Positions 8,840 through 18,002 are shown, counted from the first letter of the stretch. The stretch is DNA of 64,000 bases from Pseudomonas arsenicoxydans (GCF_900103875.1 NZ_LT629705.1:4039001-4103000), one strand, 5' to 3'. Notes: generated from the sequence alone by a model not told the origin. Numbers and translations: made by a program.

Positions 8840-9705
8840 GTGTGGTTGCCGTACTGCGTCTGCCGTTGGCGGTGGATTTGAGCGGGTTCGTCAAACTGCT
8901 GCAGCGCATGCAAGTGCCGCATCGCGTCAGCGAAGAAGCGGGCGAGCAGGTGCTGTGGGTGCCGGCCAATATCAGCGAAGACGTGCGCTCCCTGTACGAG
9001 CGCTTTCCGGCGGGTGACCCGGATCAGCAGCTGGACATTCCTGTGGCGCACACCACCAGGCGGCCCGGTTTCGTCGAGCAACTGCGTCACGCCAGGGCGA
9101 CCGGGTTGGTGCTGCTGTTGAGCCTGATTGTCGGCGCCGTGACGCTGCTGGGTGACAACCTCGACACGATGCGCTGGCTGACCTTCCTCGATTTCCGCAT
9201 TGTCGGCGACTATATCCAGTTCGTGCCGCTGGCTGACGGCCTGGCGGCAGGGCAGTGGTGGCGTCTGGTGACGCCGATGCTGATCCACTTCGGCATCCTG
9301 CACCTGGCCATGAACGGCATGTGGTACTGGGAGCTGGGGCGGCGCATCGAGTCGCGTCAGGGCAGCATCAACCTGATCGGCCTGACCTTGCTGTTCAGCC
9401 TGGTCTCCAACTACGCCCAGTATTATTTCAGCGGCCCGACCCTGTTTGGCGGGTTGTCTGGCGTGCTGTACGGCTTGCTCGGGCATTGTTGGATTTTTCA
9501 GCTGTTGTCGCCGAACCCGGCGTATCGCCTGCCGCGCGGCGTGCTCGTGATGATGCTGGTGTGGCTGGTGCTGTGCATGTCCGGGCTGGTCTCGATGATC
9601 GGCTTCGGTGAAATAGCCAATGCCGCCCACGTCGGCGGGTTGCTCGTCGGATGCTTGACCGGTTTGTTGGGCGGTTTGTACAACCGCCGTAAACTGGCCG
9701 TCTGA
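8836..9705 (+). CDS. Rhomboid family intramembrane serine protease
   Basis: GlpG-like rhomboid protease of 289 residues. A cytoplasmic N-terminal domain (about 1-85, with ISEDVRSLYERF) precedes six predicted membrane helices. Catalytic features are visible: HLAMN (His156, Asn160), GGLSGVLYG with nucleophile Ser208, and NAAHVGG with His265. The enzyme cleaves transmembrane substrates within the inner membrane. The ATG at 8836 overlaps the preceding stop as ATGA, so translation is coupled. The N-terminal domain matches the GlpG cytoplasmic-domain layout, but sequence alone does not secure orthology, so no symbol is given. Confidence 0.9.
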   Translation: MSVVAVLRLPLAVDLSGFVKLLQRMQVPHRVSEEAGEQVLWVPANISEDVRSLYERFPAGDPDQQLDIPVAHTTRRPGFVEQLRHARATGLVLLLSLIVGAVTLLGDNLDTMRWLTFLDFRIVGDYIQFVPLADGLAAGQWWRLVTPMLIHFGILHLAMNGMWYWELGRRIESRQGSINLIGLTLLFSLVSNYAQYYFSGPTLFGGLSGVLYGLLGHCWIFQLLSPNPAYRLPRGVLVMMLVWLVLCMSGLVSMIGFGEIANAAHVGGLLVGCLTGLLGGLYNRRKLAV

Positions 9706-9740
9706 AACCGTTATGTGAATTGAAGCGCGCGGAGCTCTTG

Positions 9741-10001
9741 ATGTCCTCTTTTAACGAAATGATCCAAAACATCACCCCCGATATCTACCAGAGCCTGAAA
9801 CTGGCGGTGGAAATCGGCAAATGGTCCGACGGTGGCAAGCTCACCGCCGAGCAACGCGAACTGTCGTTGCAGGCGATGATCGCCTGGGAAATCCAGAACC
9901 TGCCCGAGGAAGAGCGTACCGGCTACATGGGGCCGCAGGAGTGCAGCTCGAAGTCGATCAGCGTGCCGAATATCCTGTTCAAATCGGATGCCGTCCATTG
10001 A
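9741..10001 (+). CDS. DUF1315 (YeaC-like) protein
   Basis: An 86-residue soluble protein. The run YQSLKLAVEIGKWSDGGKLT followed by QMIAWEIQNLPEEERTGY is characteristic of the DUF1315/YeaC family, found next to DUF2797-type genes in many gammaproteobacteria. No biochemical function is established. The ATG at 9741 was chosen because GGAG lies 8 nt upstream. The stop TGA at 9999-10001 overlaps the proposed TTG start of the next gene. Confidence 0.82.
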   Translation: MSSFNEMIQNITPDIYQSLKLAVEIGKWSDGGKLTAEQRELSLQAMIAWEIQNLPEEERTGYMGPQECSSKSISVPNILFKSDAVH

Positions 10002-10828
10002 TTGAGATTGGCCGCGGTGCAATCAGCAAAATGTCGGCGCGCCTTGACGGGCCGAACGTGCAATACGCGTTTCGTCTGGATGACGTCGAGATCCCGGTCA
10101 ATCCGTTGATCGGGAGCACGGTGCGTCTGGAATACCTGGGGGCGATTTTTTGCTCCCATTGCGGACGCAAGACCAAAACCAGTTTCAGCCAGGGTTACTG
10201 CTACCCATGCATGACCAAATTGGCCCAGTGCGACCTCTGCATCATGAGTCCGGAGCGTTGCCACTACGACGCGGGCACTTGCCGTGAGCCGGAGTGGGGC
10301 GAGAAGTTCTGCATGACCGATCACATTGTGTATCTGTCCAATTCTTCCGGAGTGAAAGTCGGGATTACCCGCGCCACTCAGCTTCCGACCCGTTGGATCG
10401 ATCAGGGCGCGCGTCAGGCGTTGCCGATCATGCGTGTGTCGACGCGCCAGCAGTCGGGCTTTGTCGAAGACCTGTTTCGCAGTCAGGTAGCGGACAAGAC
10501 CAACTGGCGTGCATTGCTCAAGGGCGATGCGATTTCGGTGGACCTGGCTCAGGTTCGTGATCAATTGTTTGAAAGCTGTGCCGAAGGTTTGCAAGGTTTG
10601 CAGGAACGATTTGGGCTACAGGCAATCCAGACCATTGCCGACGTAGAAACTCTCGAAATCCGCTATCCGGTCGAGCAATACCCGGCCAAGATTGTCAGCT
10701 TCAACCTGGACAAGAATCCGATCGCCGAAGGCACGCTGTTGGGGGTCAAGGGCCAATACCTGATTTTCGACACTGGCGTGATCAATATTCGTAAGTACAC
10801 GGCTTATCAGCTCGCCGTGCATCAGTAA
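9998..10828 (+). CDS. DUF2797 domain protein
   Basis: A 276-residue protein beginning MIEIGRGAISKMSARLDGP from a TTG that overlaps the previous stop (TTGA). The alternative is an ATG at 10031 without a convincing ribosome site. A cysteine-rich segment at about residues 50-90 contains FCSHCGRK, YCYPCMTK and CDLC, consistent with a zinc ribbon; a further Cys/His cluster (CHYDAGTC) follows. KVGITRATQLPTRWIDQGA resembles a GIY-YIG-like core. The DUF2797 family is uncharacterised. The arrangement YeaC-DUF2797-pepN looks like a stable operon. Confidence 0.82.
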   Translation: MIEIGRGAISKMSARLDGPNVQYAFRLDDVEIPVNPLIGSTVRLEYLGAIFCSHCGRKTKTSFSQGYCYPCMTKLAQCDLCIMSPERCHYDAGTCREPEWGEKFCMTDHIVYLSNSSGVKVGITRATQLPTRWIDQGARQALPIMRVSTRQQSGFVEDLFRSQVADKTNWRALLKGDAISVDLAQVRDQLFESCAEGLQGLQERFGLQAIQTIADVETLEIRYPVEQYPAKIVSFNLDKNPIAEGTLLGVKGQYLIFDTGVINIRKYTAYQLAVHQ

Positions 10829-10838
10829 GGACTCCAGC

Positions 10839-13496
10839 ATGCGCACCGAACAACCGAAGATGATTTACCTGAAGGACTATCAGGCGCCCGAGTACCTGAT
10901 CGACGAGACGCACCTGACCTTCGAGTTGTTCGAGGACCATAGCCTGGTCCATGCGCAACTGGTGATGCGCCGCAATCCTGAGCGTGGCCCGGGCTTGCCG
11001 CCGCTGGTCCTCGACGGCCAGCAACTGGAGCTGTTGACGGTCAACCTGGCCGACCGCGAACTCGGCGTCGGCGACTATGAGCTGACCGAAAATCATCTGA
11101 CGCTGCAGCCGTTGAGCGAACGCTTCACGGTCGACACCAGCGTGCGCATTCACCCGGAAACCAACACCGCGCTGGAAGGTTTGTACAAATCCAGCGGCAT
11201 GTTCTGCACCCAGTGCGAGGCCGAAGGCTTCCGCAAGATCACCTATTACCTCGACCGCCCGGACGTGATGAGCAAGTTCACCACCACGGTGGTCGCCGAG
11301 CAGCACAGCTATCCGGTGCTGCTGTCCAACGGCAACCCGATTGCCAGTGGTCCTGGCGAAGACGGCCGTCACTGGGCGACCTGGGAAGACCCGTTCATGA
11401 AGCCGGCGTACCTGTTTGCGCTGGTGGCCGGTGATTTGTGGTGTGTTGAAGACACCTTCACCACCATGACCGAGCGCTCCGTGGCGCTGCGCATCTATGT
11501 CGAGCCGGAAAACATCGACAAGTGCCAGCACGCGATGAACAGCCTGAAGAAGTCGATGCGTTGGGACGAAGAGGTTTACGGTCGCGAGTACGACCTGGAC
11601 ATCTTCATGATCGTCGCGGTCAACGACTTCAACATGGGCGCGATGGAGAACAAGGGCCTCAACATCTTCAACTCCAGCGCCGTGCTGGCCCGCGCCGAAA
11701 CCGCGACCGACGCTGCGCACCAGCGTGTCGAAGCGATCGTCGCTCACGAATACTTCCACAACTGGTCGGGCAACCGCGTGACCTGCCGCGACTGGTTCCA
11801 GTTGTCGTTGAAGGAAGGTTTCACTGTGTTCCGCGATTCCGGTTTCTCCGCCGATATGAACTCGGCAACCGTGAAACGCATCCAGGACGTGGCGTACCTG
11901 CGTACCCACCAGTTCGCCGAAGACGCGGGTCCCATGGCCCACGCCGTGCGTCCGGACAGCTTCATCGAGATTTCCAACTTCTACACCCTGACTGTGTACG
12001 AAAAGGGTTCGGAAGTCGTCGGCATGATCCACACCTTGCTCGGCGCCGAAGGGTTCCGCAAAGGCAGCGACCTGTATTTCGATCGCCATGACGGCCAGGC
12101 TGTGACGTGCGATGACTTCATCAAGGCCATGGAAGACGCCAACGGCGTCGACCTGACCCAATTCAAGCGCTGGTACAGCCAGGCCGGCACACCGCGTCTG
12201 GCGGTCAGCGAGTCTTACGATGCGGCGGCGAAAACCTACAGCCTGACCTTCCGTCAGAGCTGCCCGGCAACCCCGGACAAGGTCGAGAAATTGCCGTTCG
12301 TGATTCCGGTGGAACTGGGCCTGCTGGACGCCAAAGGCGCGGCAATCGCGTTGCGTCTTGCCGGTGAAGACCGCGCTCAAGGCACATCGCGGGTCATTTC
12401 GGTGACTGAAGCGGAACAGACGTTCACCTTCGTCGACATCGCCGAACAGCCGTTGCCTTCGCTGCTTCGCGGGTTCTCGGCGCCGGTGAAACTGAGCTTC
12501 CCGTATAACCGCGATCAGTTGATGTTCCTGATGCAGCACGACAGCGATGGGTTCAACCGCTGGGATGCCGGTCAGCAACTGTCGGTTCAGGTGTTGCAGG
12601 AGTTGATCGCTCAGCAGCAGAAGGGCGAGAAACTGGTGCTGGATCAGCGCCTGATTTCTGCTCTACGCACTGTGCTGTCCGACGAGACGCTGGACCAGGC
12701 GATGGTTGCGGAAATGCTCTCGCTGCCGGGCGAGGCGTACCTGACTGAAATCAGCGAAGTGGCGGATGTTGACGCTATCCATATCGCTCGCGAGTTTGCT
12801 CGCAAGCAATTGGCTGACGGTTTGTTCGAGGCGTTGTGGTTGCGTTATCAGGCCAATCGCGATCTGTCGAAGAAAACCCCGTACGTGGCGGAGGCCGAGC
12901 ATTTCGCTCGTCGCGCGTTGCAGAACATTGCGCTGTCGTACCTGATGCTTAGCGGCAAACCGGAAGTTCTGGCGGCGACGCTGGAGCAGTTCGAGACCAG
13001 CGACAACATGACCGAACGCCTGACGGCGTTGGCGGTGTTGGTGAATTCGCCGTTCGATGACGAGAAGGCCAAGGCGTTGGCGAGTTTTGCCGAGCACTTC
13101 AAGGACAATCCGCTGGTTATGGATCAGTGGTTCAGTGTTCAGGCGGGCAGCACGTTGCCGGGTGGTCTGGAGCGGGTTCGTCAGTTGATGCAGCATCCGG
13201 CGTTCAATATCAAGAACCCGAACAAGGTGCGGGCGTTGGTCGGTGCTTTTGCCGGGCAGAATCTGATCAATTTCCATGCGGCGGATGGTTCGGGGTATCG
13301 GTTCCTGGCTGATCTGGTGATTGAGTTGAACGGGTTTAATCCGCAGATTGCTTCCCGTCAGTTGGCGCCGCTGACTCGCTGGCGCAAATATGATGATGAG
13401 CGTCAGGCGTTGATGAAAGGTGAGCTGGAGCGGATTCGTGCTTCTGGGCAGCTTTCCAGTGATGTGTTTGAGGTGGTCAGTAAAAGTCTGGCTTGA
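10839..13496 (+). CDS. pepN: Aminopeptidase N
   Basis: M1-family zinc aminopeptidase of 885 residues, matching the bacterial PepN length (about 870-890). The exopeptidase motif GAMENKGLNIF begins near residue 267. The zinc site HEYFHNW begins near residue 303, with the third ligand in LSLKEGFTVFRD about 18 residues on. The C-terminal helical domain (about 550-885) is intact to VVSKSLA. It removes N-terminal residues in cytoplasmic peptide turnover. The start has AAGGA 8 nt upstream, and the gene follows DUF2797 by 10 nt. Confidence 0.96.
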   Translation: MRTEQPKMIYLKDYQAPEYLIDETHLTFELFEDHSLVHAQLVMRRNPERGPGLPPLVLDGQQLELLTVNLADRELGVGDYELTENHLTLQPLSERFTVDTSVRIHPETNTALEGLYKSSGMFCTQCEAEGFRKITYYLDRPDVMSKFTTTVVAEQHSYPVLLSNGNPIASGPGEDGRHWATWEDPFMKPAYLFALVAGDLWCVEDTFTTMTERSVALRIYVEPENIDKCQHAMNSLKKSMRWDEEVYGREYDLDIFMIVAVNDFNMGAMENKGLNIFNSSAVLARAETATDAAHQRVEAIVAHEYFHNWSGNRVTCRDWFQLSLKEGFTVFRDSGFSADMNSATVKRIQDVAYLRTHQFAEDAGPMAHAVRPDSFIEISNFYTLTVYEKGSEVVGMIHTLLGAEGFRKGSDLYFDRHDGQAVTCDDFIKAMEDANGVDLTQFKRWYSQAGTPRLAVSESYDAAAKTYSLTFRQSCPATPDKVEKLPFVIPVELGLLDAKGAAIALRLAGEDRAQGTSRVISVTEAEQTFTFVDIAEQPLPSLLRGFSAPVKLSFPYNRDQLMFLMQHDSDGFNRWDAGQQLSVQVLQELIAQQQKGEKLVLDQRLISALRTVLSDETLDQAMVAEMLSLPGEAYLTEISEVADVDAIHIAREFARKQLADGLFEALWLRYQANRDLSKKTPYVAEAEHFARRALQNIALSYLMLSGKPEVLAATLEQFETSDNMTERLTALAVLVNSPFDDEKAKALASFAEHFKDNPLVMDQWFSVQAGSTLPGGLERVRQLMQHPAFNIKNPNKVRALVGAFAGQNLINFHAADGSGYRFLADLVIELNGFNPQIASRQLAPLTRWRKYDDERQALMKGELERIRASGQLSSDVFEVVSKSLA

Positions 13497-13506
13497 GGTT
13501 GGTTTG

Positions 13507-13531
13507 GCTCCCACAGGGTCCTTGTGGGAGC
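13507..13531 (+). terminator. Hairpin after pepN
   Basis: Perfect 9-bp stem GCTCCCACA / TGTGGGAGC with a 7-nt loop, 10 nt after the pepN stop. There is no clear U-tract, so it may be a REP-derived stabilising or weak terminating hairpin. Confidence 0.55.
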
Positions 13532-13574
13532 TTGCTTGTCGTGGCGGCCTTGGGGCCGACCATGTTTTGGGTTG

Positions 13575-13850
13575 ACCGGGTACATATCCGTTGCAGCGGT
13601 AACGGCTGCTTATGGTTTCGCCCTTACGGCGACTCACTTTTTTGACAAACGCCTCAAAAAAGTAAGCAAAAAAACGCTTGCTCCTACGTTCGGCCCGCTC
13701 GCTGAGGCTCGGGGTTCCTTCGCTCCGGGATCCATCCGGGGGGCATCGCCTCCGGTTTGCTTCGCTGCACCTCCTCTCGATGTGTTCGACTTCGTCGAAC
13801 GGTCGCTGCGCTCCCACCCCGGATGAATCCCTACGCTCAGCCTTCCGATG
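13575..13850 (-). repeat. Left copy of an inverted ~270-bp repeat pair
   Basis: Read on the minus strand, this segment matches 14015-14290 on the plus strand: both contain blocks encoding HIERR, PPDG-RSEGT-SLSE and RRKGET-S-RYR-NGYV, and the DNA GGGCGAAACC and GAGGCGTTTGTCAAAA occurs in both. The copies point away from each other. Long segments of this kind recur in fluorescens-group genomes and are often annotated as spurious small genes. I assign no name and see no ribosome site. Confidence 0.65.
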
Positions 13851-13934
13851 TCGCCCGTGGATCAAGATCAAGAGCTGCAGCCGAGCTAACGCTCATCCTG
13901 TTGAGTGGTGAGAAGCGCATGCACACCCATCCCC

Positions 13935-13978
13935 TGTAGGAGCTGTCGAGTGAAACGAGGCTGCGATCTTTTGATCTT
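13935..13978 (+). repeat. Dispersed 44-bp repeat, copy 1
   Basis: Starts TGTAGGAGCTGTCGAGTGAA and ends GATCTTTTGATCTT. The same sequence occurs at 27995-28038, followed by its own inverse, and at 52118-52161. Here it is followed by two further TTTTGATCTT motifs (to about 14012), giving a short degenerate tandem array in the gap between the large repeat copies. Confidence 0.8.
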
Positions 13979-14014
13979 GCTGTGGCTTTTGATCTTGATC
14001 TGCTTTTGATCTTT

Positions 14015-14290
14015 CGCCCCTTCGGCAGGCCGAGCGTAGGTGTTCATCAGGGGGTTAGGCGCGTAGCGCCGTGCGGCGGAGCCGCACACATCGAGAGGAG
14101 GTCGTCGCGAAGCAGACCGGAGGCGATGCCCCCTGATGGACACCGTAGCGAGGGAACGCGGAGCCTCAGCGAGGCGCCGTACGCCGGGGCGAAGACTTTT
14201 TGGTTACTTTTGAGGCGTTTGTCAAAAGTGACTCGCCGTAAGGGCGAAACCGCCAGCCGCCGTTACCGCAGAAACGGATATGTACTCCGA
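14015..14290 (+). repeat. Right copy of an inverted ~270-bp repeat pair
   Basis: Plus-strand counterpart of 13575-13850. It would encode ...HIERRSSRSR...PPDGHRSEGTRSLSE...RRKGETASRRYRRNGYV in an open frame of 109 codons, but there is no ribosome-binding site and the composition (very Arg/Ser rich) looks like translated repeat DNA. The conserved end GGCGTTTGTCAAAAGTGACT is the best-preserved part. Confidence 0.65.
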
Positions 14291-14372
14291 CCCCCCAATC
14301 ACCCCACCTGATACCCAATCATTCAGGAAATCCGCATTACCCCCAGGTTAACAAAACATAACGTGGCGTCGA

Positions 14373-14402
14373 TTGTCAGACCTTTCCAAACCCCGATAGG
14401 AT
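14373..14402 (+). promoter_or_regulatory. Candidate sigma-70 promoter for YCF48/RND operon
   Basis: TTGTCA (14373-14378) and TAGGAT (14397-14402) separated by 18 bp, about 130 bp before the start codon. Moderate match to consensus and by eye only. The leader downstream has no recognised riboswitch. Confidence 0.4.
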
Positions 14403-14532
14403 AAGCCAGCTTCCGAAGGGGCTCTAGATTGCGCATTTCAGGACTATGCTCCAGAACAGGCAATCGCAATGAGCACCCCTTACGGCGCCCTGAAAGGTTA
14501 AACGACCTAACAATAATAATGGGGGAAGGTCT

Positions 14533-15585
14533 ATGAGTGAGCCTGTCATGGGTGTGGGTATCTGCCGCCCGCCGGCATTACGCAAATTCGCGTTGCTGGC
14601 TACAGCGCTCTCGCTGTTGGGCTGTGCCATGTTGTCGGGGCCCGCGCTGGCCACTGCCGCGCCGACGTCCGATGTGGTCTATTCCGTCGAATCCGCCAAA
14701 GCCAGCAAAAGCCTGATGCTCGACGTCACCCACGCCGGCACACGCCTGGTGGCCGTCGGGGATCGCGGGCACATTCTTTATTCCGATGACCAGGGCGCAA
14801 CCTGGACCCAGGCCAAGGTGCCGACCCGGCAACTGCTGACCTCGGTGTATTTCGTCGATGACAAACACGGCTGGGCCGTCGGTCATGACGCACAGATCCT
14901 CGCCAGCGAGGACGGCGGCGTCACCTGGACCAAGCAATTCGAAGATCTTAAACGCGAATCGCCGCTGCTCGACGTCTGGTTCCAGGACGTCAACAGCGGC
15001 TTTGCCGTGGGCGCCTACGGTAATTTGATGACCACCACCGACGGCGGCAAACACTGGGAAGACGCCAGCGATCGCCTGGACAACGAAGACCAGTACCACC
15101 TCAACGCCATCGCCGCGGTCAAGGATGCCGGGCTGTTCATCGTCGGCGAGCAGGGCAGCATGTTCCGCTCCGCCGATTGGGGCCAGACCTGGGAGAAGCT
15201 TGAAGGCCCTTACCAGGGGTCGCTGTTCGGCGTGATCGGCACCGCCCAGCCCAACACATTGTTGGCCTACGGACTGCGCGGCAACCTGTTTCGCTCCACC
15301 GATTTCGGCACCACCTGGGAGCCGGTCGAGCTCAAGGCGGCTCGCGGTGCGCTGGAGTTTGGCCTGTCGGGCGCCACGTTGCTCGACGACGGTTCCATCG
15401 TGATCGTCGGAAACGGCGGTTCGGTGATTCGCAGCAATGACAACGGCGAAACCTTCAGCGTGTTCAACCGGCCGGATCGCATTTCCGTGTCGGCGGTGAC
15501 GGCGGCAGGCAACGGTAATCTGATTCTGGCAGGACAGGGCGGCGTTCGCGCTACTTCGCCAACCGGCTCAGAGCTGGGCAAATAA
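14533..15585 (+). CDS. YCF48-type beta-propeller, exported
   Basis: A 350-residue exported protein. The N-terminus has basic residues, then a hydrophobic stretch (FALLATALSLLGCAMLSG) and a probable cut near ALATA; SLLGC could be a weak lipobox. The mature part is a propeller of BNR/YCF48 repeats seen as recurring S-DD-G-TW or TTDGGKHW signatures (about residues 84, 123, 175, 215, 257 and 299). In bacteria such proteins often pair with an MMPL/RND transporter, and this one is 16 nt from such a gene. In many pseudomonads the pair is preceded by DUF1302 and DUF1329 genes; neither is here. It is probably a periplasmic partner of the transporter. Confidence 0.85.
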   Translation: MSEPVMGVGICRPPALRKFALLATALSLLGCAMLSGPALATAAPTSDVVYSVESAKASKSLMLDVTHAGTRLVAVGDRGHILYSDDQGATWTQAKVPTRQLLTSVYFVDDKHGWAVGHDAQILASEDGGVTWTKQFEDLKRESPLLDVWFQDVNSGFAVGAYGNLMTTTDGGKHWEDASDRLDNEDQYHLNAIAAVKDAGLFIVGEQGSMFRSADWGQTWEKLEGPYQGSLFGVIGTAQPNTLLAYGLRGNLFRSTDFGTTWEPVELKAARGALEFGLSGATLLDDGSIVIVGNGGSVIRSNDNGETFSVFNRPDRISVSAVTAAGNGNLILAGQGGVRATSPTGSELGK

Positions 15586-15601
15586 TAAGAAGGGCGGAGC
15601 T

Positions 15602-17986
15602 ATGACATCCATGACAACCCATCAACAGGACAAGGCGACGTTTCTTGAGCGCCTGATCTTCAACAACCGCCCGGCAGTGATCGTCATCTGCCTGCTGGTC
15701 AGCATTTTCCTGTTCTGGCAGGCAACGCTGATCCGGCCGTCCACCAGTTTCGAAAAAATGATCCCGCTCGAGCATCCATTCATCCAGAAGATGATGGAGC
15801 ACCGCAACGACCTGGCGAACCTGGGCAACACGGTGCGGATTTCCGTGGAGGCCACTGATGGCGACATCTTCTCCAAGGAATACATGGAGACCCTGCGCCA
15901 GATCAACGACGAAGTGTTCTACATTTCCGGTGTCGACCGTTCCGGCCTCAAGTCGCTGTGGAGCCCGAGCGTACGCTGGACCGAAGTGACGGAGGAGGGC
16001 TTCGCCGGCGGTGAAGTGATCCCGCAGAGCTACAACGGCTCCCAGCAAAGCCTCGACCTGCTGCGCAACAACGTGCTCAAGTCCGGCCAGGTCGGGCGTT
16101 TGGTGGCCAACGACTTCAAGTCGAGCATCGTCGATATTCCGTTGCTGGAGTCGTACCCGGACCCGCAGGACCAAGGCAAGTTGCTGGCGCTGGACTACCG
16201 CAAGTTCTCCCACGAACTCGAAGACAAGATCCGCAACAAGTTCGAAGCCCAGAACCCTAACGTGAAGATCCACATCGTCGGTTTCGCCAAGAAAGTCGGC
16301 GACCTGATCGATGGTCTGGTCATGGTGGTGATGTTCTTCGGCGTCGCCTTCATCATCACCTTGGTCCTGCTGTACTGGTTCACCAACTGCATGCGCAGCA
16401 CCGTGGCGGTATTGAGTACGACGCTGGTGGCGGTGGTCTGGCAGTTGGGGCTGATGCACTTTTTTGGTTTCGGGCTCGATCCATACTCGATGCTGGTGCC
16501 GTTCCTGATTTTCGCCATCGGTATTTCCCACGGCGTGCAGAAGATCAACGGCATCGCCTTGCAGTCCAGTGATGCGGACAACGCGTTGACCGCGGCACGC
16601 CGCACGTTCCGCCAGCTGTTCCTGCCGGGGATGATCGCGATCCTTGCCGATGCCGTGGGCTTTATCACGTTGCTGATCATCGACATCGGGGTGATCCGTG
16701 AACTGGCGATCGGTGCCTCCATCGGTGTGGCGGTGATCGTGTTCACCAACCTGATCCTGCTGCCGGTGGCGATTTCCTACGTTGGTATCAGTAAACGTGC
16801 CGTCGCGCGCAGCAAGAAAGACGCCCACCGCGAACACCCGTTCTGGCGCCTGCTGTCGAATTTTGCCAGCCCGAAAGTGGCGCCGGTGTCGATCGTCCTG
16901 GCCTTGCTGGCCTTTGGCGGTGGTCTCTGGTACAGCCAGAACCTGAAAATCGGTGACCTCGATCAAGGCGCGCCGGAGCTGCGCCCGGATTCGCGCTACA
17001 ACAAGGACAACAACTTCATCATCAGCAATTACTCCACCAGTTCCGACGTGTTGGTGGTGATGGTCAAGACCAAAGCCGAAGGTTGCTCGCGTTATGAAGC
17101 CATGGCGCCAATCGACGAACTGATGTGGAAGATGCAGAACACCGAGGGCGTGCAGTCGGCGATCTCGTTGGTGACGGTATCCAAGCAGATGATCAAGGGC
17201 ATGAACGAGGGCAACCTGAAATGGGAAACCCTGTCGCGCAACCCGGACGTGTTGAACAACTCCATCGCTCGCGCTGACGGCCTGTACAACAACAGTTGCT
17301 CCCTGGCACCGGTATTGGTGTTCCTCAATGATCACAAGGCTGCCACCCTGGATCGTGCGGTGCATGCGGTGCAGGACTTCGCCAAGGAGAACAACAAGGA
17401 AGGCCTGGAATTCATCCTCGCGGCCGGTAACGCCGGTATCGAGGCGGCCACCAACGAGGTGATCAAGGAGTCCGAGCTGACCATCCTGATCCTCGTCTAC
17501 ATCTGTGTCGCGACCATGTGCATGATCACCTTCCGTTCCTGGGCGGCGACCTTGTGCATCGTGTTGCCACTGGTCCTGACTTCGGTCTTGGGCAACGCCC
17601 TGATGGCGTTCATGGGCATCGGCGTGAAAGTCGCGACGCTGCCGGTGGTGGCGTTGGGTGTGGGGATTGGCGTGGACTACGGGATCTACATCTACAGCCG
17701 TCTGGAAAGCTTCCTGCGTGCGGGCCTGCCGTTGCAAGAGGCGTACTACCAGACGCTGAAGTCCACCGGTAAAGCCGTGCTGTTCACCGGCCTGTGCCTG
17801 GCGATTGGCGTGTGCACCTGGATCTTCTCGGCCATCAAGTTCCAGGCCGACATGGGCCTGATGCTGACCTTCATGCTGCTCTGGAACATGTTTGGCGCAC
17901 TGTGGCTGTTGCCTGCACTGGCGCGGTTCCTGATCAAACCAGAGAAACTGGCGGGACAGAAGGGCAACTCGCTGTTCGCTCATTGA
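15602..17986 (+). CDS. RND/MMPL family transporter
   Basis: Inner-membrane transporter of 794 residues, shorter than tripartite AcrB-type pumps (over 1000) and in the range of the MMPL/HpnN/SSD-containing class. Layout: one membrane helix (about 18-38), a large periplasmic loop, five or six helices (about 238-395), a short cytoplasmic link (SKRAVARSKKDAH), then a second copy of helix, loop and helix bundle (about 625-785). The TM4-type motif GVGIGVDYGIYIYSR sits near residue 690. Related proteins move lipids or hydrophobic molecules to the outer membrane. The cargo here is unknown. It shares an operon with the upstream propeller and ends at a strong terminator. Confidence 0.88.
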   Translation: MTSMTTHQQDKATFLERLIFNNRPAVIVICLLVSIFLFWQATLIRPSTSFEKMIPLEHPFIQKMMEHRNDLANLGNTVRISVEATDGDIFSKEYMETLRQINDEVFYISGVDRSGLKSLWSPSVRWTEVTEEGFAGGEVIPQSYNGSQQSLDLLRNNVLKSGQVGRLVANDFKSSIVDIPLLESYPDPQDQGKLLALDYRKFSHELEDKIRNKFEAQNPNVKIHIVGFAKKVGDLIDGLVMVVMFFGVAFIITLVLLYWFTNCMRSTVAVLSTTLVAVVWQLGLMHFFGFGLDPYSMLVPFLIFAIGISHGVQKINGIALQSSDADNALTAARRTFRQLFLPGMIAILADAVGFITLLIIDIGVIRELAIGASIGVAVIVFTNLILLPVAISYVGISKRAVARSKKDAHREHPFWRLLSNFASPKVAPVSIVLALLAFGGGLWYSQNLKIGDLDQGAPELRPDSRYNKDNNFIISNYSTSSDVLVVMVKTKAEGCSRYEAMAPIDELMWKMQNTEGVQSAISLVTVSKQMIKGMNEGNLKWETLSRNPDVLNNSIARADGLYNNSCSLAPVLVFLNDHKAATLDRAVHAVQDFAKENNKEGLEFILAAGNAGIEAATNEVIKESELTILILVYICVATMCMITFRSWAATLCIVLPLVLTSVLGNALMAFMGIGVKVATLPVVALGVGIGVDYGIYIYSRLESFLRAGLPLQEAYYQTLKSTGKAVLFTGLCLAIGVCTWIFSAIKFQADMGLMLTFMLLWNMFGALWLLPALARFLIKPEKLAGQKGNSLFAH

Positions 17987-18002
17987 TCCCTGGCTGAAAC
18001 AG

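Larger units (their letters stand above)
13497..14532. other. 1.0-kb gene-free region between pepN and the YCF48-type gene
   Basis: This stretch contains the pepN hairpin, two diverged repeat copies facing outward (13575-13850 and 14015-14290), a 44-bp dispersed repeat in the gap between them (13935-13978), and then about 240 bp of promoter and leader for the YCF48-type gene. Open frames across the repeats lack ribosome sites, so I do not call genes there. Confidence 0.7.

Noticed and set aside
13982..14311. A 109-residue reading frame in the right repeat copy
   Set aside because: No ribosome-binding site, Arg/Ser-rich, and wholly within repeat DNA. Treated as a repeat, although the matching left copy keeps the same frame.
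14533..15585. YCF48 protein as photosystem II assembly factor
   Set aside because: The fold name comes from that family, but the organism is not photosynthetic and the gene pairs with an RND transporter.
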